Virus record (IMG/VR): IMGVR_UViG_3300042566_001051
Coordinates: 1 to 64,000 of that record
Source: a virus
Direction: 5' to 3' (one strand)
Length of the DNA stretch: 64,000 nt
Shown here: one piece after another, positions 1-9,501 of the stretch
Layout: each line of letters begins with the position of its first letter
Position numbering within the stretch: position 1 is the stretch's first letter
The notes under the pieces: generated by a model
What the model was told of the DNA's origin: nothing
The model's input: only the letters and a program-made list of their open reading frames with translations
The model's database searches: none
Translations under genes and position numbers: made by a program

Positions 1-1
1 A

Positions 2-2569
2 TTACACCTTTGCGAGGCGGCCGCCGATGCCCGAGCCCGAGTGCGACGCGGCGTTGGCGACGTCGAGAAAGAACAGGCCGGCGATCGCGCCGTAGCCCCA
101 ACCGCCGCCGTGGTAGGCAACGCACGATGCGCCACTGTAGAAAATGTCAGGGAATGTCGCGCTGGCGGCAGATGCGTTCGTCGTCTCCGGCGTGAATACC
201 GTACCAAGGTCGTAATCCGTTCCGGTGGTTGTCGCCATCGTTACCGGATACGTGCCGCTTGTTGGGGCGGTCAGCGAGCTCGTCTTGTAGGTCTTGTTGC
301 CGTTCTTGTCCCACACCATGAACTTGGAACTGGCGTCAGTTTGCAGGCCGTCGACCATCTGCCAGACGTTGCCCCAGAGGCCAACGATGCCGCGCCAGGT
401 GGCTTGCGCCACGGTAGCGTTATCGACGGCCAGCGCGGACGAGCCGGACACATGGCCTTGGCCGACCAGCGTCTGGCTATCGGAGCCGCCAATTTCGATC
501 AGCGCCAGGGTTTGGATCGCCGAAAGCTGGTAGATATTCCACAGGCCAAAGCCGGTGACGCCGCCGGTGTTGCGGTTGTTGGCGCGGGTCTGCATGGTCG
601 GGAAGTCGATGGAGACCAAAGGCGTATTTCCAGCGACGGAGCCGAGCTTGGTGCCGCCGTCGTTCGTGCCTTGGTACTTGCCCACCCAGAACTGGTCGAT
701 CTGCGCGCCGGCATTCATGAAGGCCGGATGCACGCTGAAGCCGGAGACGGGCTGGTCGGAAACCATCCAGTAGCGCTTGCCGGCATAGGTGCCAGACGGG
801 ACGGTGCCGGTCTTCAGGTAATACTTCGGCACCTTCATCATGGCCTGGCCGTCGATGGTCTGCGCAACCACGCCGGCATAGGTCGGGTGGTTGTTGAAGG
901 TCGCGGCCGTGGTCGTGATTGCGTTGAAATTCTCGTCGATGCGCTGCCAGGTGCCCGCGCCGCCGCCGGTGGCCGTGCAGACGATGCCGATGATCTGGGC
1001 GAACTGCTGCTTGGTTGTGAAGGCGATGTCGGACGACCACTCGGATGCGCCCAGACTGGTGCCGGTGTGGCGGACGCGCATCACGTACTGGGTCTGACCT
1101 GCAACCAGGACGCCGGCGGGAACCGTGTAGCTGGTCTTGGCCGTGGTGCTGGCGCCGGAATCGTGCAGCGGTGCCGCCCAGGAGCCGGACGCAAGTCGAA
1201 TCTGCCACTGGCTGGATGCGTGCGTGTCGGTGCCGCCGGTCGTGGCAAAGGCGGAGGATTGCAGCGTCGGCTGTTCCGGGATTTCGGTCTGGCCGTTGGT
1301 CGGCGTGGTGACGGTCGGCGTATTGACGTAGGCGTAGGTCGCCTTGGTCGTGAAGCTGGTGATCGTCGCCCAGTCGGACACAAGGCCGGCAACGTCCTTG
1401 ACGCGAGCGCGGACGTAGAAGGTGGTATTGACGGCAAGCACGCCGGCCGGAACCGAGTAGGTCATAGCCGACTTTTCGCCGGAGTCGTGCAGGACGCTGG
1501 CAAAGGTGCTGCTGGTGCTGATCTGGAACTGCGCCGTGGCGAAGGCATTGCCGGCCGGGCTGACGTAGTTCGAAGCGGTCAGCGTCGGCGTCTCGATGAC
1601 GTTGGTCGCGCCGGTGGCCGGGCTGCTGATCGTGGGCGCGTTCGGGCGCATGAGCGGATTGACGTAGCCGCCCTGCTCAGTACCGCCGCCGAGAGCGACG
1701 ATGTGCTTGATAACCATCGGCTCGCCATCGACCACCATGCGCAGATAGCCATCGCCGCGCATGGGCACGACGTATTCGTAGTCGGCGAAGCCTTCCGGCA
1801 CGCCGCTGGTGCCGCCGCCGGAACGACGAACCGACCAGGCGCGCTCAGTCCATGCCGTGGTGTAGGCGTCGCGGAAATACAGGCGGGCCTCACCGGCATT
1901 CAGGCTTCGGCGAATGACGACGGCGCGGGACGTGTTGTTGTCACCCAGGTTGAGAGCGCGAGACACCCACTGGCCGCCGATGGCGCCATCGACGCCGCCT
2001 TCGGGCCGTGCAACGAGCGTGGAGCCGGTCAGCTTGGCGCCGGCGCCCCAGTTGCGGGACAGGTTGGCCGCCAGGCGCAGGCGAGTACCGGAGTGAATCG
2101 CGGTGATCCGCACCAGGGCGGTATCGGTCGCATCGGACAGAAGGTAGTCTTCGCCGACTTTCACGCCGCTGGTATCGGCGATGTCCAGGGAGTCGTCGCC
2201 CATGATGCCGCTGGTGACGGAAACGCCCAGGTGGTTTTGCAGGTTGTAGCCGGCCGCGAAAAGCTCGAAGGCGATGCGGCGATTGCGGTACAGCCAGTCC
2301 AGGGTGACGGCATTCTGTACCGACGTGGGCGATGCCAGGCCGTTCAGGGTGCCGGAAATGCCGCCGATCTGGGTAACGATGGCGTTGATCGTCTCGGACA
2401 GGTTCGGCTTTCCGGCGCGGGCGGCCTCGATTTCGGATTCGATGGCCTCGGCGCGGTTGTCCAGGTTATCGAAATTCTCGTCGATTTCCTGGTAGCGCAC
2501 GTTCCAAAGGGACGGAACGGCATCCGGTTCATTGTTCGGGATGGGGGTGATACTGGGGTTAGGCAACAT
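2..2569 (-). CDS. Tail fibre / receptor-binding protein with C-type-lectin-like C-terminus
   Basis: This 855-aa protein is probably the distal tail fibre that binds the host. A short N-terminal coiled region (residues about 25-60) is followed by beta-rich sequence. Two tandem fibronectin-III/Ig-like repeats follow (about 310-415 and 419-520), each starting with a PT-P-T motif and ending SFTTK or AFTTK. The last 320 residues resemble the formylglycine-generating-enzyme / C-type-lectin fold (FWVGKYQGT, WRGIVGLWGNVWQ) and end in GGGW...AGLFF...NAAS...GGRLAKV. That ending is typical of the variable domain of retroelement-diversified proteins. The start has a good AAGGAG site 6 nt upstream. The stop codon is at bases 4-2, so whatever lies downstream is outside the window. 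Confidence 0.75.
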   Translation of the reverse strand: MLPNPSITPIPNNEPDAVPSLWNVRYQEIDENFDNLDNRAEAIESEIEAARAGKPNLSETINAIVTQIGGISGTLNGLASPTSVQNAVTLDWLYRNRRIAFELFAAGYNLQNHLGVSVTSGIMGDDSLDIADTSGVKVGEDYLLSDATDTALVRITAIHSGTRLRLAANLSRNWGAGAKLTGSTLVARPEGGVDGAIGGQWVSRALNLGDNNTSRAVVIRRSLNAGEARLYFRDAYTTAWTERAWSVRRSGGGTSGVPEGFADYEYVVPMRGDGYLRMVVDGEPMVIKHIVALGGGTEQGGYVNPLMRPNAPTISSPATGATNVIETPTLTASNYVSPAGNAFATAQFQISTSSTFASVLHDSGEKSAMTYSVPAGVLAVNTTFYVRARVKDVAGLVSDWATITSFTTKATYAYVNTPTVTTPTNGQTEIPEQPTLQSSAFATTGGTDTHASSQWQIRLASGSWAAPLHDSGASTTAKTSYTVPAGVLVAGQTQYVMRVRHTGTSLGASEWSSDIAFTTKQQFAQIIGIVCTATGGGAGTWQRIDENFNAITTTAATFNNHPTYAGVVAQTIDGQAMMKVPKYYLKTGTVPSGTYAGKRYWMVSDQPVSGFSVHPAFMNAGAQIDQFWVGKYQGTNDGGTKLGSVAGNTPLVSIDFPTMQTRANNRNTGGVTGFGLWNIYQLSAIQTLALIEIGGSDSQTLVGQGHVSGSSALAVDNATVAQATWRGIVGLWGNVWQMVDGLQTDASSKFMVWDKNGNKTYKTSSLTAPTSGTYPVTMATTTGTDYDLGTVFTPETTNASAASATFPDIFYSGASCVAYHGGGWGYGAIAGLFFLDVANAASHSGSGIGGRLAKV

Positions 2570-2584
2570 TGAGGGCTCCTTGGA

Positions 2585-2965
2585 TCAAAAACGTAGCTTC
2601 AGGGTCACGCCGTAGGTCTCCCCTTCTTCCGTGAATTTCGGCGCGAATGTCTTCCAGCCGACCAGATGCCCATCAGCGTCGATGAGACCAGCCTCGGAAA
2701 TGACGCCGCCGACGATTTCGCTTGAATCGACGACGCCCTTGCCCGTGACAGAAAGCAAATCTTCTTGTGAAATTGAGGTGAGCGGCTTGCGCAGCACTTC
2801 GTGATACAGCGCAGTTACGCTGCTGCCAGCCGCCTTTGGCGTCATATCGGCGTTGTGCCCCCCATCGCCAAATGCCACATAGGCAATCGGCGCAAGTGTT
2901 GCAACGCCGGCCATGTGTGCGGCCAGGCGTTGGCGGAATCCATTGACTGTAACGGCCTCAGACAC
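2585..2965 (-). CDS. Tail-collar fibre N-terminal domain protein
   Basis: The 126-aa protein resembles the conserved N-terminal domain of phage tail-collar fibres (DUF3751-like, as in P2 gpH), which attaches fibres to the baseplate. The motif YVAFGDGGHN near residue 30 and the following ALYHEVLRKPL segment are typical of that family. Here it stands alone rather than fused to a fibre shaft. The large fibre gene lies directly downstream, so the fibre may be built from two polypeptides. It sits between a gpI-like baseplate gene and the fibre, in P2-like order J-I-H. Confidence 0.65.
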   Translation of the reverse strand: MSEAVTVNGFRQRLAAHMAGVATLAPIAYVAFGDGGHNADMTPKAAGSSVTALYHEVLRKPLTSISQEDLLSVTGKGVVDSSEIVGGVISEAGLIDADGHLVGWKTFAPKFTEEGETYGVTLKLRF

Positions 2966-2968
2966 GCT

Positions 2969-4228
2969 CTACTCCTTGATGATTTCGAACTCGAAAGCCG
3001 GGTTTCTGGGGCCGCCGAGCTTCCATTGACCGGAAAGAGTCAGCCGGGCAGGCTTCGGTGGCAACATGACGGCAGGCTTGTGATCGTGGATTCTGAACTC
3101 GCCAAAACGCGGATAAACGGTCATTTTCCGGCTACGGAGCCGGCGCCCGTCTAGGCTGAAATGCCCGATCTGATAGGCGCCGCCGACCGTCCATGTGCCA
3201 TCAAGGCGGCGAATGCGCTCAAAAAGCGTCGTTGGCGGGTCAGGAATGAAATACTCTGGCTCAGGATCGGCGGGGATCGTTTCGACTCGCCACACCAGCG
3301 TATCGCCGGTTATTTCAACGTCAGCAAGGCCACTCGCCCGGCAACTCTTCAGGCGCCAATCGACCTTTCCGCCCTCCAGCTTCCCGAGCTTGAACGTGCC
3401 GAAATGACTTGGGAGGCGCGCCGGCTCGCCGTCGATACCCAACTTCCATCGGCCATCGTTCGCCTCGGTGATAACCCGACCGCACCACGGGTAGCGAATC
3501 GGTATGGTCTTGTCCATCGCCAGCGCGTAGCCCATCGAAACGGATATGCCAAAGGCAATGCGCAGCCAGAACCGGAACACGGGAAGCAGGCGCGCCGGGA
3601 TGACCGAGCGGATGATGTGGATCAGGCTGGCAATCGAGCGAGTATTGACGCTGAAATCCAGCGAAATAAGGATTCGACTGGTCAGGAACATCCCGGCGGT
3701 ATTCACCTTGCGGTTGGCCCGGCTTTCATCGGCGCCGACAATGCGCCGTCCAAGCCCCCAGGAGCCGTCCAGCTTCACGCCATCCTCGCCGACTTGATGC
3801 AGCCACCACGCGAAGCTTGGTTTCGTGGTGTAGAGCGCCGTCGGGTACGGGCTTTCCTTGTCGTGCCAAAGCTGTTCCACCTCGCATTCGTTGGGGAACA
3901 GCATTTGCAGGTAGGTGCGCAGGAAATGCAGGCCACGCCCCTGAACGTCGCCAGACTTCCAGGCCCGGTACAGGTAACGCGTTGCCGCCTCTTCACGGTC
4001 GCCTTGCAGTAGCACCAGACCGTCGGTATTGACCGCCTTGCGCACCAGATCAAGGGAGCCAAGATGCGCAGCACCAAGGACGTTCGCGTCGAACGAGTCT
4101 CCCGCAAGGTTGGCCCCGAACAGATCGAGGAATAGCTTCTTCAGGTCGGCCTCAACCTCGTTTTCGGCAAAGCTGCCTTCGAGGGGGCTTAGTCGCGGAA
4201 GTTGGGCGTTTTGGAAGTCAAGAGACAT
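2969..4228 (-). CDS. Baseplate/tail protein, P2 gpI-like
   Basis: The 419-aa product is a likely baseplate wedge component. Its first 200 residues resemble tail protein I (MSLDFQNAQLPRL start; LFLDLFGANL; ATRYLYRAW) and it directly follows a gpJ-like gene, as in P2. The C-terminal half has WKLG / WTVGG / WKLGG motifs recurring at intervals (about residues 265, 345 and 405), which suggest repeated beta-modules that may contact a fibre. It is longer than P2 gpI (about 176 aa), the extra length being that C-terminal part. A gap of 9 nt separates it from the upstream J gene, so the two are probably co-translated. Confidence 0.6.
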   Translation of the reverse strand: MSLDFQNAQLPRLSPLEGSFAENEVEADLKKLFLDLFGANLAGDSFDANVLGAAHLGSLDLVRKAVNTDGLVLLQGDREEAATRYLYRAWKSGDVQGRGLHFLRTYLQMLFPNECEVEQLWHDKESPYPTALYTTKPSFAWWLHQVGEDGVKLDGSWGLGRRIVGADESRANRKVNTAGMFLTSRILISLDFSVNTRSIASLIHIIRSVIPARLLPVFRFWLRIAFGISVSMGYALAMDKTIPIRYPWCGRVITEANDGRWKLGIDGEPARLPSHFGTFKLGKLEGGKVDWRLKSCRASGLADVEITGDTLVWRVETIPADPEPEYFIPDPPTTLFERIRRLDGTWTVGGAYQIGHFSLDGRRLRSRKMTVYPRFGEFRIHDHKPAVMLPPKPARLTLSGQWKLGGPRNPAFEFEIIKE

Positions 4229-4237
4229 GGCGGCCCA

Positions 4238-5734
4238 CTACCCGCCCCAGGACGGCGTGACGATATTGACCGTCTCGACGGTAACTGAGAGGCTTTCGGT
4301 GGCGACGTAGCGCCACATTTCAGGCCGGGCCGCCAGCGCTTCAGGTTCCAGGATATTGACGGTCAGGTCAGACTCTCCGCCGGAGAGCGCCGCAACCTTT
4401 TCGCGCAGCAGCGCATAAACTCGCTGATAGAGCGGGCGATTGCGGCCGCGCCGTGATGCTGCCGCCGTCTCGCCAAACTCCGACAAGATGGCCTCGATGA
4501 TTTTCTGGCGCACGTCGGAAGCAACGTATGAGGTTGCCACCCTGGCGCTGATGGTCATGGCGATCTTCGAGCGCACCGGGGTAAAGAAGCGCACCTTATA
4601 GCTGTCGTCGGCGGCCAGGATGGCGGCCTTTATTTCGCGCTGGGTGTCGGTGAGCGATTCGTTGGCGATCACCGCCGGCGGAACCGGTACAGCCGGGTCT
4701 TCTTCGGTCAGGATGCTTTCTTCGCCAGTGCTCGATAGGCAGGCGACGAATAGGGTATTGATGTTATCGAAGCTGGGGCCTCGCGCCCGTTCTTCAGCCG
4801 ATTCATTCCAGACCGACAAGAAGCGCAGCGTCGGAAAGTTCCTGCGCACCAAGAAATCGAACTCGCCCAGGAATACCGCATTGCCGTCATAGACAGACGG
4901 GTAGCGCGCCAGGTCTCGCAGCACCGACATGGGCGGCGGATTCTGACCAGGCAGCAGCATGGCATCCATCTTCATTTCGATGGCCGCCTCCAGCGGAGAG
5001 ACAAGGTACTCGAACGAAAACGGGCTGCCAAACGCCGGGCTTATGTCGCCGGCGGTATAGAACACGGCCAAGGTAATGGCGGCGCCGTCTCGTGGTTGCA
5101 CGCCGACCACGCCATCAAAGCCGAAGCGGACATAGACGCGCTGGCGGTCATCGGCCTCGATGTGGAATACCCGGTCATCCGGGAAGGTGTTGACGTAGCG
5201 GTCGCGGTAGGAGAGCTCTCCATCGCCATCGCTCACGGAAACGCCGCACAGGTAGGAATCGTCTTCGGATGGCGGTATTTCAATGGCGTAGAACGGCTCG
5301 CTACCGCTGACGGTGTGGCGAACGACCAGCGAGCGCAGTTGCACCGCCTCGAATGTCGCCTCTCCATCTGCCGGCACGCTGGCCGGTGTCTCAATCCTGT
5401 AGGAAAGCCCGGATGAATCAAGGATCGTTCTCCCTGATTCGATAACAAAGACCTCTCCGCCCTTATTTGCAGCTCGAATCCGCACCCTTGCCGGAGTCGC
5501 CTTGCGAACGATTCCGCGCATTGCAGCATCGGCCAGAACGGTAGCGTCCCGCGTTTTCTCGAACGGCTCAGACATGGCCGTTTCAAGCTGGGCGGAGAAC
5601 ATCGCCAGCATGGTTGCCATTGCATCAAGATGCTGTAACACGCGCGGGTCTCCGGCCTGGTACAGCGGAGCAATGGCCGGGTAGGATGAAATCGAATCGC
5701 GGATTGCCCGCTGAAAATCTGCCTTGGTCAGCAT
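4238..5734 (-). CDS. Baseplate J-family protein
   Basis: The 498-aa protein matches the baseplate J family (P2 gpJ / T4 gp6 relatives), which forms the baseplate wedge ring. Family features include the long N-terminal helical part (residues 1-80, LADAAMRGIVRKATPARVRI) and the beta-rich middle. The C-terminal part carries VRFFTPVRSKIAMTISARVA and VRQKIIEAILSEFGE. It lies between a small baseplate-type gene (1 nt gap) and the gpI-like gene, which is the standard order for contractile-tail phages. Confidence 0.75.
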   Translation of the reverse strand: MLTKADFQRAIRDSISSYPAIAPLYQAGDPRVLQHLDAMATMLAMFSAQLETAMSEPFEKTRDATVLADAAMRGIVRKATPARVRIRAANKGGEVFVIESGRTILDSSGLSYRIETPASVPADGEATFEAVQLRSLVVRHTVSGSEPFYAIEIPPSEDDSYLCGVSVSDGDGELSYRDRYVNTFPDDRVFHIEADDRQRVYVRFGFDGVVGVQPRDGAAITLAVFYTAGDISPAFGSPFSFEYLVSPLEAAIEMKMDAMLLPGQNPPPMSVLRDLARYPSVYDGNAVFLGEFDFLVRRNFPTLRFLSVWNESAEERARGPSFDNINTLFVACLSSTGEESILTEEDPAVPVPPAVIANESLTDTQREIKAAILAADDSYKVRFFTPVRSKIAMTISARVATSYVASDVRQKIIEAILSEFGETAAASRRGRNRPLYQRVYALLREKVAALSGGESDLTVNILEPEALAARPEMWRYVATESLSVTVETVNIVTPSWGG

Positions 5735-5735
5735 G

Positions 5736-6026
5736 TCACGTCCTCGGAACCTCGATCACTTGGCCGGCAACCTCGATTACAAGATCGAGGCGATCAGGCG
5801 GCGTCTGAACGCCATAGAGATTGATCGATCCAGCAGGGAGCGCCTGAAGAACGGCCACATCGGAGCGCAGCTTTTGCAGGAACGCATCCGGCGCGCCGTC
5901 GGTCTGCGGCTGCTGCAATAGAGCCTTCACGTCCTGCCCGTAGTCAGAGCCCAAATAGCCATTCACTGGCGTTTTCAGCCAGTGTCCGACCATGCCCTGA
6001 ATTTCATTGCCCGTTATCGTCGCCAT
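5736..6026 (-). CDS. Small putative baseplate protein
   Basis: The 96-aa protein has no motif I can name with certainty. Its position immediately upstream of gpJ, with a 1-nt gap, is where P2-type phages encode gpW/gp25-like wedge components. The alternating hydrophobic C-terminus (LDLVIEVAGQVIEVPRT) fits a small beta-structured baseplate part. It lacks the EPR-containing core signature of classical gp25 in a form I can recognise, so the assignment rests mainly on neighbourhood. Confidence 0.5.
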   Translation of the reverse strand: MATITGNEIQGMVGHWLKTPVNGYLGSDYGQDVKALLQQPQTDGAPDAFLQKLRSDVAVLQALPAGSINLYGVQTPPDRLDLVIEVAGQVIEVPRT

Positions 6027-6077
6027 GCCCTAATCCTATGGGGCTGGCAACGTCTGGCGACGCGGGTTTTTCCGCGA

Positions 6078-8591
6078 TCAGGCGTTACTCAGTCCGCCGG
6101 TGACGATATGAGCAATGCGGCGATCCTTCAGGTCTTGCCCGGCATCCTGCGACGGGGCTGCGACGGCGGCTGCCTTCTTCGTGTCGGCGGACGCCATTGG
6201 GACAGCAACCGTTGGCGCCTCGGCAATTGGCGGCGCTGTCGGAGCGACTGAAACCGGCGGTGCGCTTATGCTTGCGACAACAGGCGGCGCCGGCGAGGCA
6301 ATGGCGGATGATGGTGCCTGCTGTGATGCGACGGCCGTAGGCGCGGCGTCCTGACCGGCGAGCGCCAGAAGCCGATTTTTTTCTTCCACTGCGCGCTTGG
6401 CAGTTCCGGCCCTTACCCCTGCCGATGAGCTCGCAAACAGCTTGTCATTGTTCGCCACCTTGTAGTCCTGGATGGCGGAAACAATATCCGCATCGGACAT
6501 GCTGGCGGTGTCCTTGCCCTTCAGTGACTTCTCGATTAGGGATGAATTCCCTCCGAACTGAACTGACGTGCTCCATACGGCGTCCTGAACCGCCGCGCCG
6601 CGCCCGGAAAGGTCAATTCCGCCTTTCTTCAGCCGGTCGATTTGCGGGTCGTAGTGGCTGGCTTTAATGAAGTCGTGCTGGGCATTGCCGAATTCAGGAT
6701 CGGCCTTGGCGACTTCCTTCCATTTGGCGTTGAACTCAGGCGAGCCAGGCTGTAGTCCAGTGAACTGATCGCCGTATTTGCTCGACTTCAGAAATTTTTG
6801 CAGCGTTCCTTGCGTCGATGAAAGCTGATAGGTGCCATAGGATGCGCCTCCGAAGTCACCTTTCCCGCTTGACACGGTTCCGGCACCGCCTTTGCCCGAC
6901 TCGAACAACTTGCTTGTCTGGCCCAATACCCAGTTTCCGGCGGTCTTTGCGCCTTCCCACGCTTTTGCAACGCCCTTGCCGACGGTCGTGTTGTCAGCGG
7001 CCCACTCAGCGCCTTTCTTGACGCTATCGACTGCCTGCCCGCCGACCTCTACGGCCTTTGTTTTTGCTGATACAGCCGTGTCTGCGGCCCATGTTGCCGC
7101 CCTCTGTGCTCCGGCTTTTGCATCAAACCCGGTTTTGTCCTTGACGAATGAATTGGCGGCATTCGCTTTGTCTGCGGCCCAATCGACGGCTTGGCTTCCG
7201 GCATCCTTGATTCCCTTCCAGGCGTCCGACAGCTTTTCGAGCGCACCATCCCATCCCTTCTTCAGGAAGTCGGTTGTCGCTTCCCAGGCGCCAACGATCT
7301 TGCCGGGTATGTCCGCCTCACGCAGATCAGAAACCCAGCCCCCTACGGTGTCGCCGATTATCTGCCCAGCCTGGTCGCCAAAGAACATGCCGACAGCCCC
7401 GCCCAGGGCGCCGCCGATAGCAACCCCGATAGGGCCGCCGATTGCACCGGCCATTGCCCCCAGCTTGGCGCCAGCGAGCATGCCGCCGACACTACCGGCG
7501 AACCCGCCAACCGCCTTTCCTGCTTTTTCATCCTTCTGACGCCGGGTCAGCGAGTCGTCCGTTTCGCTGCTGTAAATGTCGGAGGCTGCTCCGACGCCGC
7601 CGATCAGCGCGCCAAGCAGCGGGATGCGGCGAAGCATGCCCTTGCCAGCACCAAGCAATCCTTTGCCAGCGCCCATCAAGCCCTTGCTGGCTCCACCAAG
7701 CATCCCAGCGCCGCCGGCCAGCATCGGCCCGATAACCGGGATTTTCGACAATAGGCCGGACATCATGCCAAGCAGGCCGCCGCCGTCTCCGCTGCCCTTT
7801 GCTTCCGGTTTTTCCTCAAGCAGCTTCAAGCTCTTGTTTGCCGCCTTCGAATAGGCCGTCTCTTCCTTCCTGAAGACGCTCAGGGTCGAGAAGATGCGCC
7901 GGAGAAAGCCGGTCTGCTTCTTGTCCTCACTGCCGCCGGTCAGCATTTCATAGCCGCGCGCCATCGGCTGGGCTACCTCATTGAACGCCTTGACGGCCGG
8001 GTCTGCCTCTTCCATGCCGCCGCTTGAATCGGCAACAGCGCCGACGATACGGTCAGCAATCGAGCGCAATGCGCCAGTATCGGCATCGTCCGCCGCATCA
8101 TTTGGCAGCAGCCCATCCGGGCGGCCATCGCCCTTGGTGAATCTGCCTCGCCCATCCCGTCCGGCAGGCTTTGCTACCGACTGTGGCGACTTCCGTTCCG
8201 GTCGCACCATGACGCCAGAGGCGCCAGACTTTGCCGATGTCGATGCGGCTTCATTTCCTTGCCCGCGAACCGGCGTGACAGCCTTCCGCAGCAGGGATGG
8301 AATCTCATCGCTGTAGCGGCGGGCTGGAATTGCTGACGCCGCGCGCTCTCGGCCCCTTGGTGTTGCCTTGACGGCCGGGTCTGCCTCTTCCATGCCGCCG
8401 CGAGGGGTAATAACCCTTGATGCGTCAGCGTGCTTCCCGCCACCTTTGACGGCCGCCTCGCTGGCGCCCATAACAGCCTTGCGGATTGCCCGAACATCGC
8501 TCCTGATGTCATCCCAGACCGCAAGCGCGCGGCCAATATCAATCGGGTCTCCGACAAGGAAGCCCTGCGCATCGTGCTTAAGTGCCGCCAT
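6078..8591 (-). CDS. Large tail protein with membrane-like region and C-terminal lysozyme domain (tape-measure candidate)
   Basis: The 837-aa protein has a charged N-terminal half and a long Gly/Ala-rich hydrophobic stretch (about residues 280-410, many GGxxG and AGAIGG motifs) that could insert in membranes. An Ala/Lys-rich helical part comes next. A domain at about 575-735 (GDFGGASYGTYQLSS, then QDAVWSTSVQFGG) resembles the muramidase found at the C-terminus of VgrG-3 and in phage tail lysins. No longer tape-measure gene is visible, so this is the best candidate for the tape measure as well as the tail-tip wall-degrading enzyme. Two copies of the segment GGMEEADPAVKA (near residues 70 and 195) come from a 37-bp perfect direct repeat. 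Confidence 0.6.
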   Translation of the reverse strand: MAALKHDAQGFLVGDPIDIGRALAVWDDIRSDVRAIRKAVMGASEAAVKGGGKHADASRVITPRGGMEEADPAVKATPRGRERAASAIPARRYSDEIPSLLRKAVTPVRGQGNEAASTSAKSGASGVMVRPERKSPQSVAKPAGRDGRGRFTKGDGRPDGLLPNDAADDADTGALRSIADRIVGAVADSSGGMEEADPAVKAFNEVAQPMARGYEMLTGGSEDKKQTGFLRRIFSTLSVFRKEETAYSKAANKSLKLLEEKPEAKGSGDGGGLLGMMSGLLSKIPVIGPMLAGGAGMLGGASKGLMGAGKGLLGAGKGMLRRIPLLGALIGGVGAASDIYSSETDDSLTRRQKDEKAGKAVGGFAGSVGGMLAGAKLGAMAGAIGGPIGVAIGGALGGAVGMFFGDQAGQIIGDTVGGWVSDLREADIPGKIVGAWEATTDFLKKGWDGALEKLSDAWKGIKDAGSQAVDWAADKANAANSFVKDKTGFDAKAGAQRAATWAADTAVSAKTKAVEVGGQAVDSVKKGAEWAADNTTVGKGVAKAWEGAKTAGNWVLGQTSKLFESGKGGAGTVSSGKGDFGGASYGTYQLSSTQGTLQKFLKSSKYGDQFTGLQPGSPEFNAKWKEVAKADPEFGNAQHDFIKASHYDPQIDRLKKGGIDLSGRGAAVQDAVWSTSVQFGGNSSLIEKSLKGKDTASMSDADIVSAIQDYKVANNDKLFASSSAGVRAGTAKRAVEEKNRLLALAGQDAAPTAVASQQAPSSAIASPAPPVVASISAPPVSVAPTAPPIAEAPTVAVPMASADTKKAAAVAAPSQDAGQDLKDRRIAHIVTGGLSNA
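7987..8023. repeat. 37-bp direct repeat, copy 1
   Basis: Bases 7987-8023 are identical to 8365-8401. Both copies lie inside the tail-lysozyme gene in the same reading frame, 378 bp (126 codons) apart. Confidence 0.85.
8365..8401. repeat. 37-bp direct repeat, copy 2
   Basis: Second copy of the repeat at 7987-8023. Recombination between the copies would remove exactly 126 codons in frame. Confidence 0.85.
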
Positions 8592-8595
8592 GCCG

Positions 8596-9501
8596 TTACG
8601 CCTTCATGAAAGTATCGAGTTGCGAGAACGACATCTGCACCTCCTGTAGTCCGTCCTCGCGGCGAGAAAGGCTGAATTCCAGATTCGCCGGACGGAATAA
8701 CCCGATGTCCTCGTATCCTCCGCGATTGCTGCCTCTGGTGATGAACGCATGCACGACCTTGATCGTGACGGCGTAGCTCGCCGGAACGCCGACAGTTCCG
8801 TCCCTTGCTGCTGCGGCCCCGTGGTGTGCAGCAAACCACTTCTTCAGGAAACCTGACTGGTCGTCCATCGTGGTCAGGCGCAACTCAACCGGCTCGTTTC
8901 CCTGTACGGAATCGACGACAGCCCCGCCAACCTTGCGCTTCTCGCCGGAAACGGTGAATGGGGCGTACTCAACATCGGTGGCGAACAAATTGAACCGCTG
9001 CGATACATCTCCTTGCAGCTTGCTCGATACCTCGATCAGGAATAGGTTTTTCTTGGCGAGGCGCTGCCCGCGCATGTCGTCATAGATACGCCGCGCCTCG
9101 GTCGGGCTGATGCCGCCAAAAAGCGGGGTAGAGGCGCCCCAGTACATGGTCTGCGATGCGACGCCGCTCATTCCTGGAAATAGGTTGTTCAGCATGCCGG
9201 AATCCAGAATGCGCATTCCGGCGCCCTCCCAGTTTCCATTCATGATGTCGCCAACGGCGCCGGCACCAACATTGAGCGCCCGCTGCGCTTGGATTGGGAT
9301 GTGCTTATTGACGAGGTTCATGGCGGCATTCGTCGCCATGTTTGCCCCCATGCCAGCAACCGTAGCCGCCAGCTTGCCGCCGCCAAAAGCATTGGCCGCC
9401 TTGGCCGCAACGCCGCCGACGGAGGAACTGATTCCCGAACTGATGGAGCCCATCAAGCCATTGCTGGACAGGCTTGCAGCCACGTTATTGTACAAACTCA
9501 A
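8596..9501 (-). CDS. Tail/baseplate protein, tube-initiator-like
   Basis: The 301-aa protein begins with a Gly/Ala/Ser-rich hydrophobic third. A compact C-terminal domain (about residues 150-301; FLIEVSSKLQGDVSQRFNLFATDVEYAPFTVSGEKRKV) looks like the tail-tube-type beta-barrel of gp19/gp48/gp54 proteins. I chose the TTG at 9501 over the ATG at 9528. A GGGAGG site lies 5 nt before the TTG, and the TTG overlaps the stop codon of the preceding HNH reading frame (TTGA). It sits just upstream of the tail-lysozyme gene. The role as a tube-baseplate adaptor is inferred. Confidence 0.55.
   Translation of the reverse strand: MSLYNNVAASLSSNGLMGSISSGISSSVGGVAAKAANAFGGGKLAATVAGMGANMATNAAMNLVNKHIPIQAQRALNVGAGAVGDIMNGNWEGAGMRILDSGMLNNLFPGMSGVASQTMYWGASTPLFGGISPTEARRIYDDMRGQRLAKKNLFLIEVSSKLQGDVSQRFNLFATDVEYAPFTVSGEKRKVGGAVVDSVQGNEPVELRLTTMDDQSGFLKKWFAAHHGAAAARDGTVGVPASYAVTIKVVHAFITRGSNRGGYEDIGLFRPANLEFSLSRREDGLQEVQMSFSQLDTFMKA

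Noticed and set aside
41-2572. 843-codon open frame on the + strand opposite the tail fibre gene
   Set aside because: It is a high-GC shadow of the fibre gene, has no ribosome site and low-complexity composition, and runs against the late operon.
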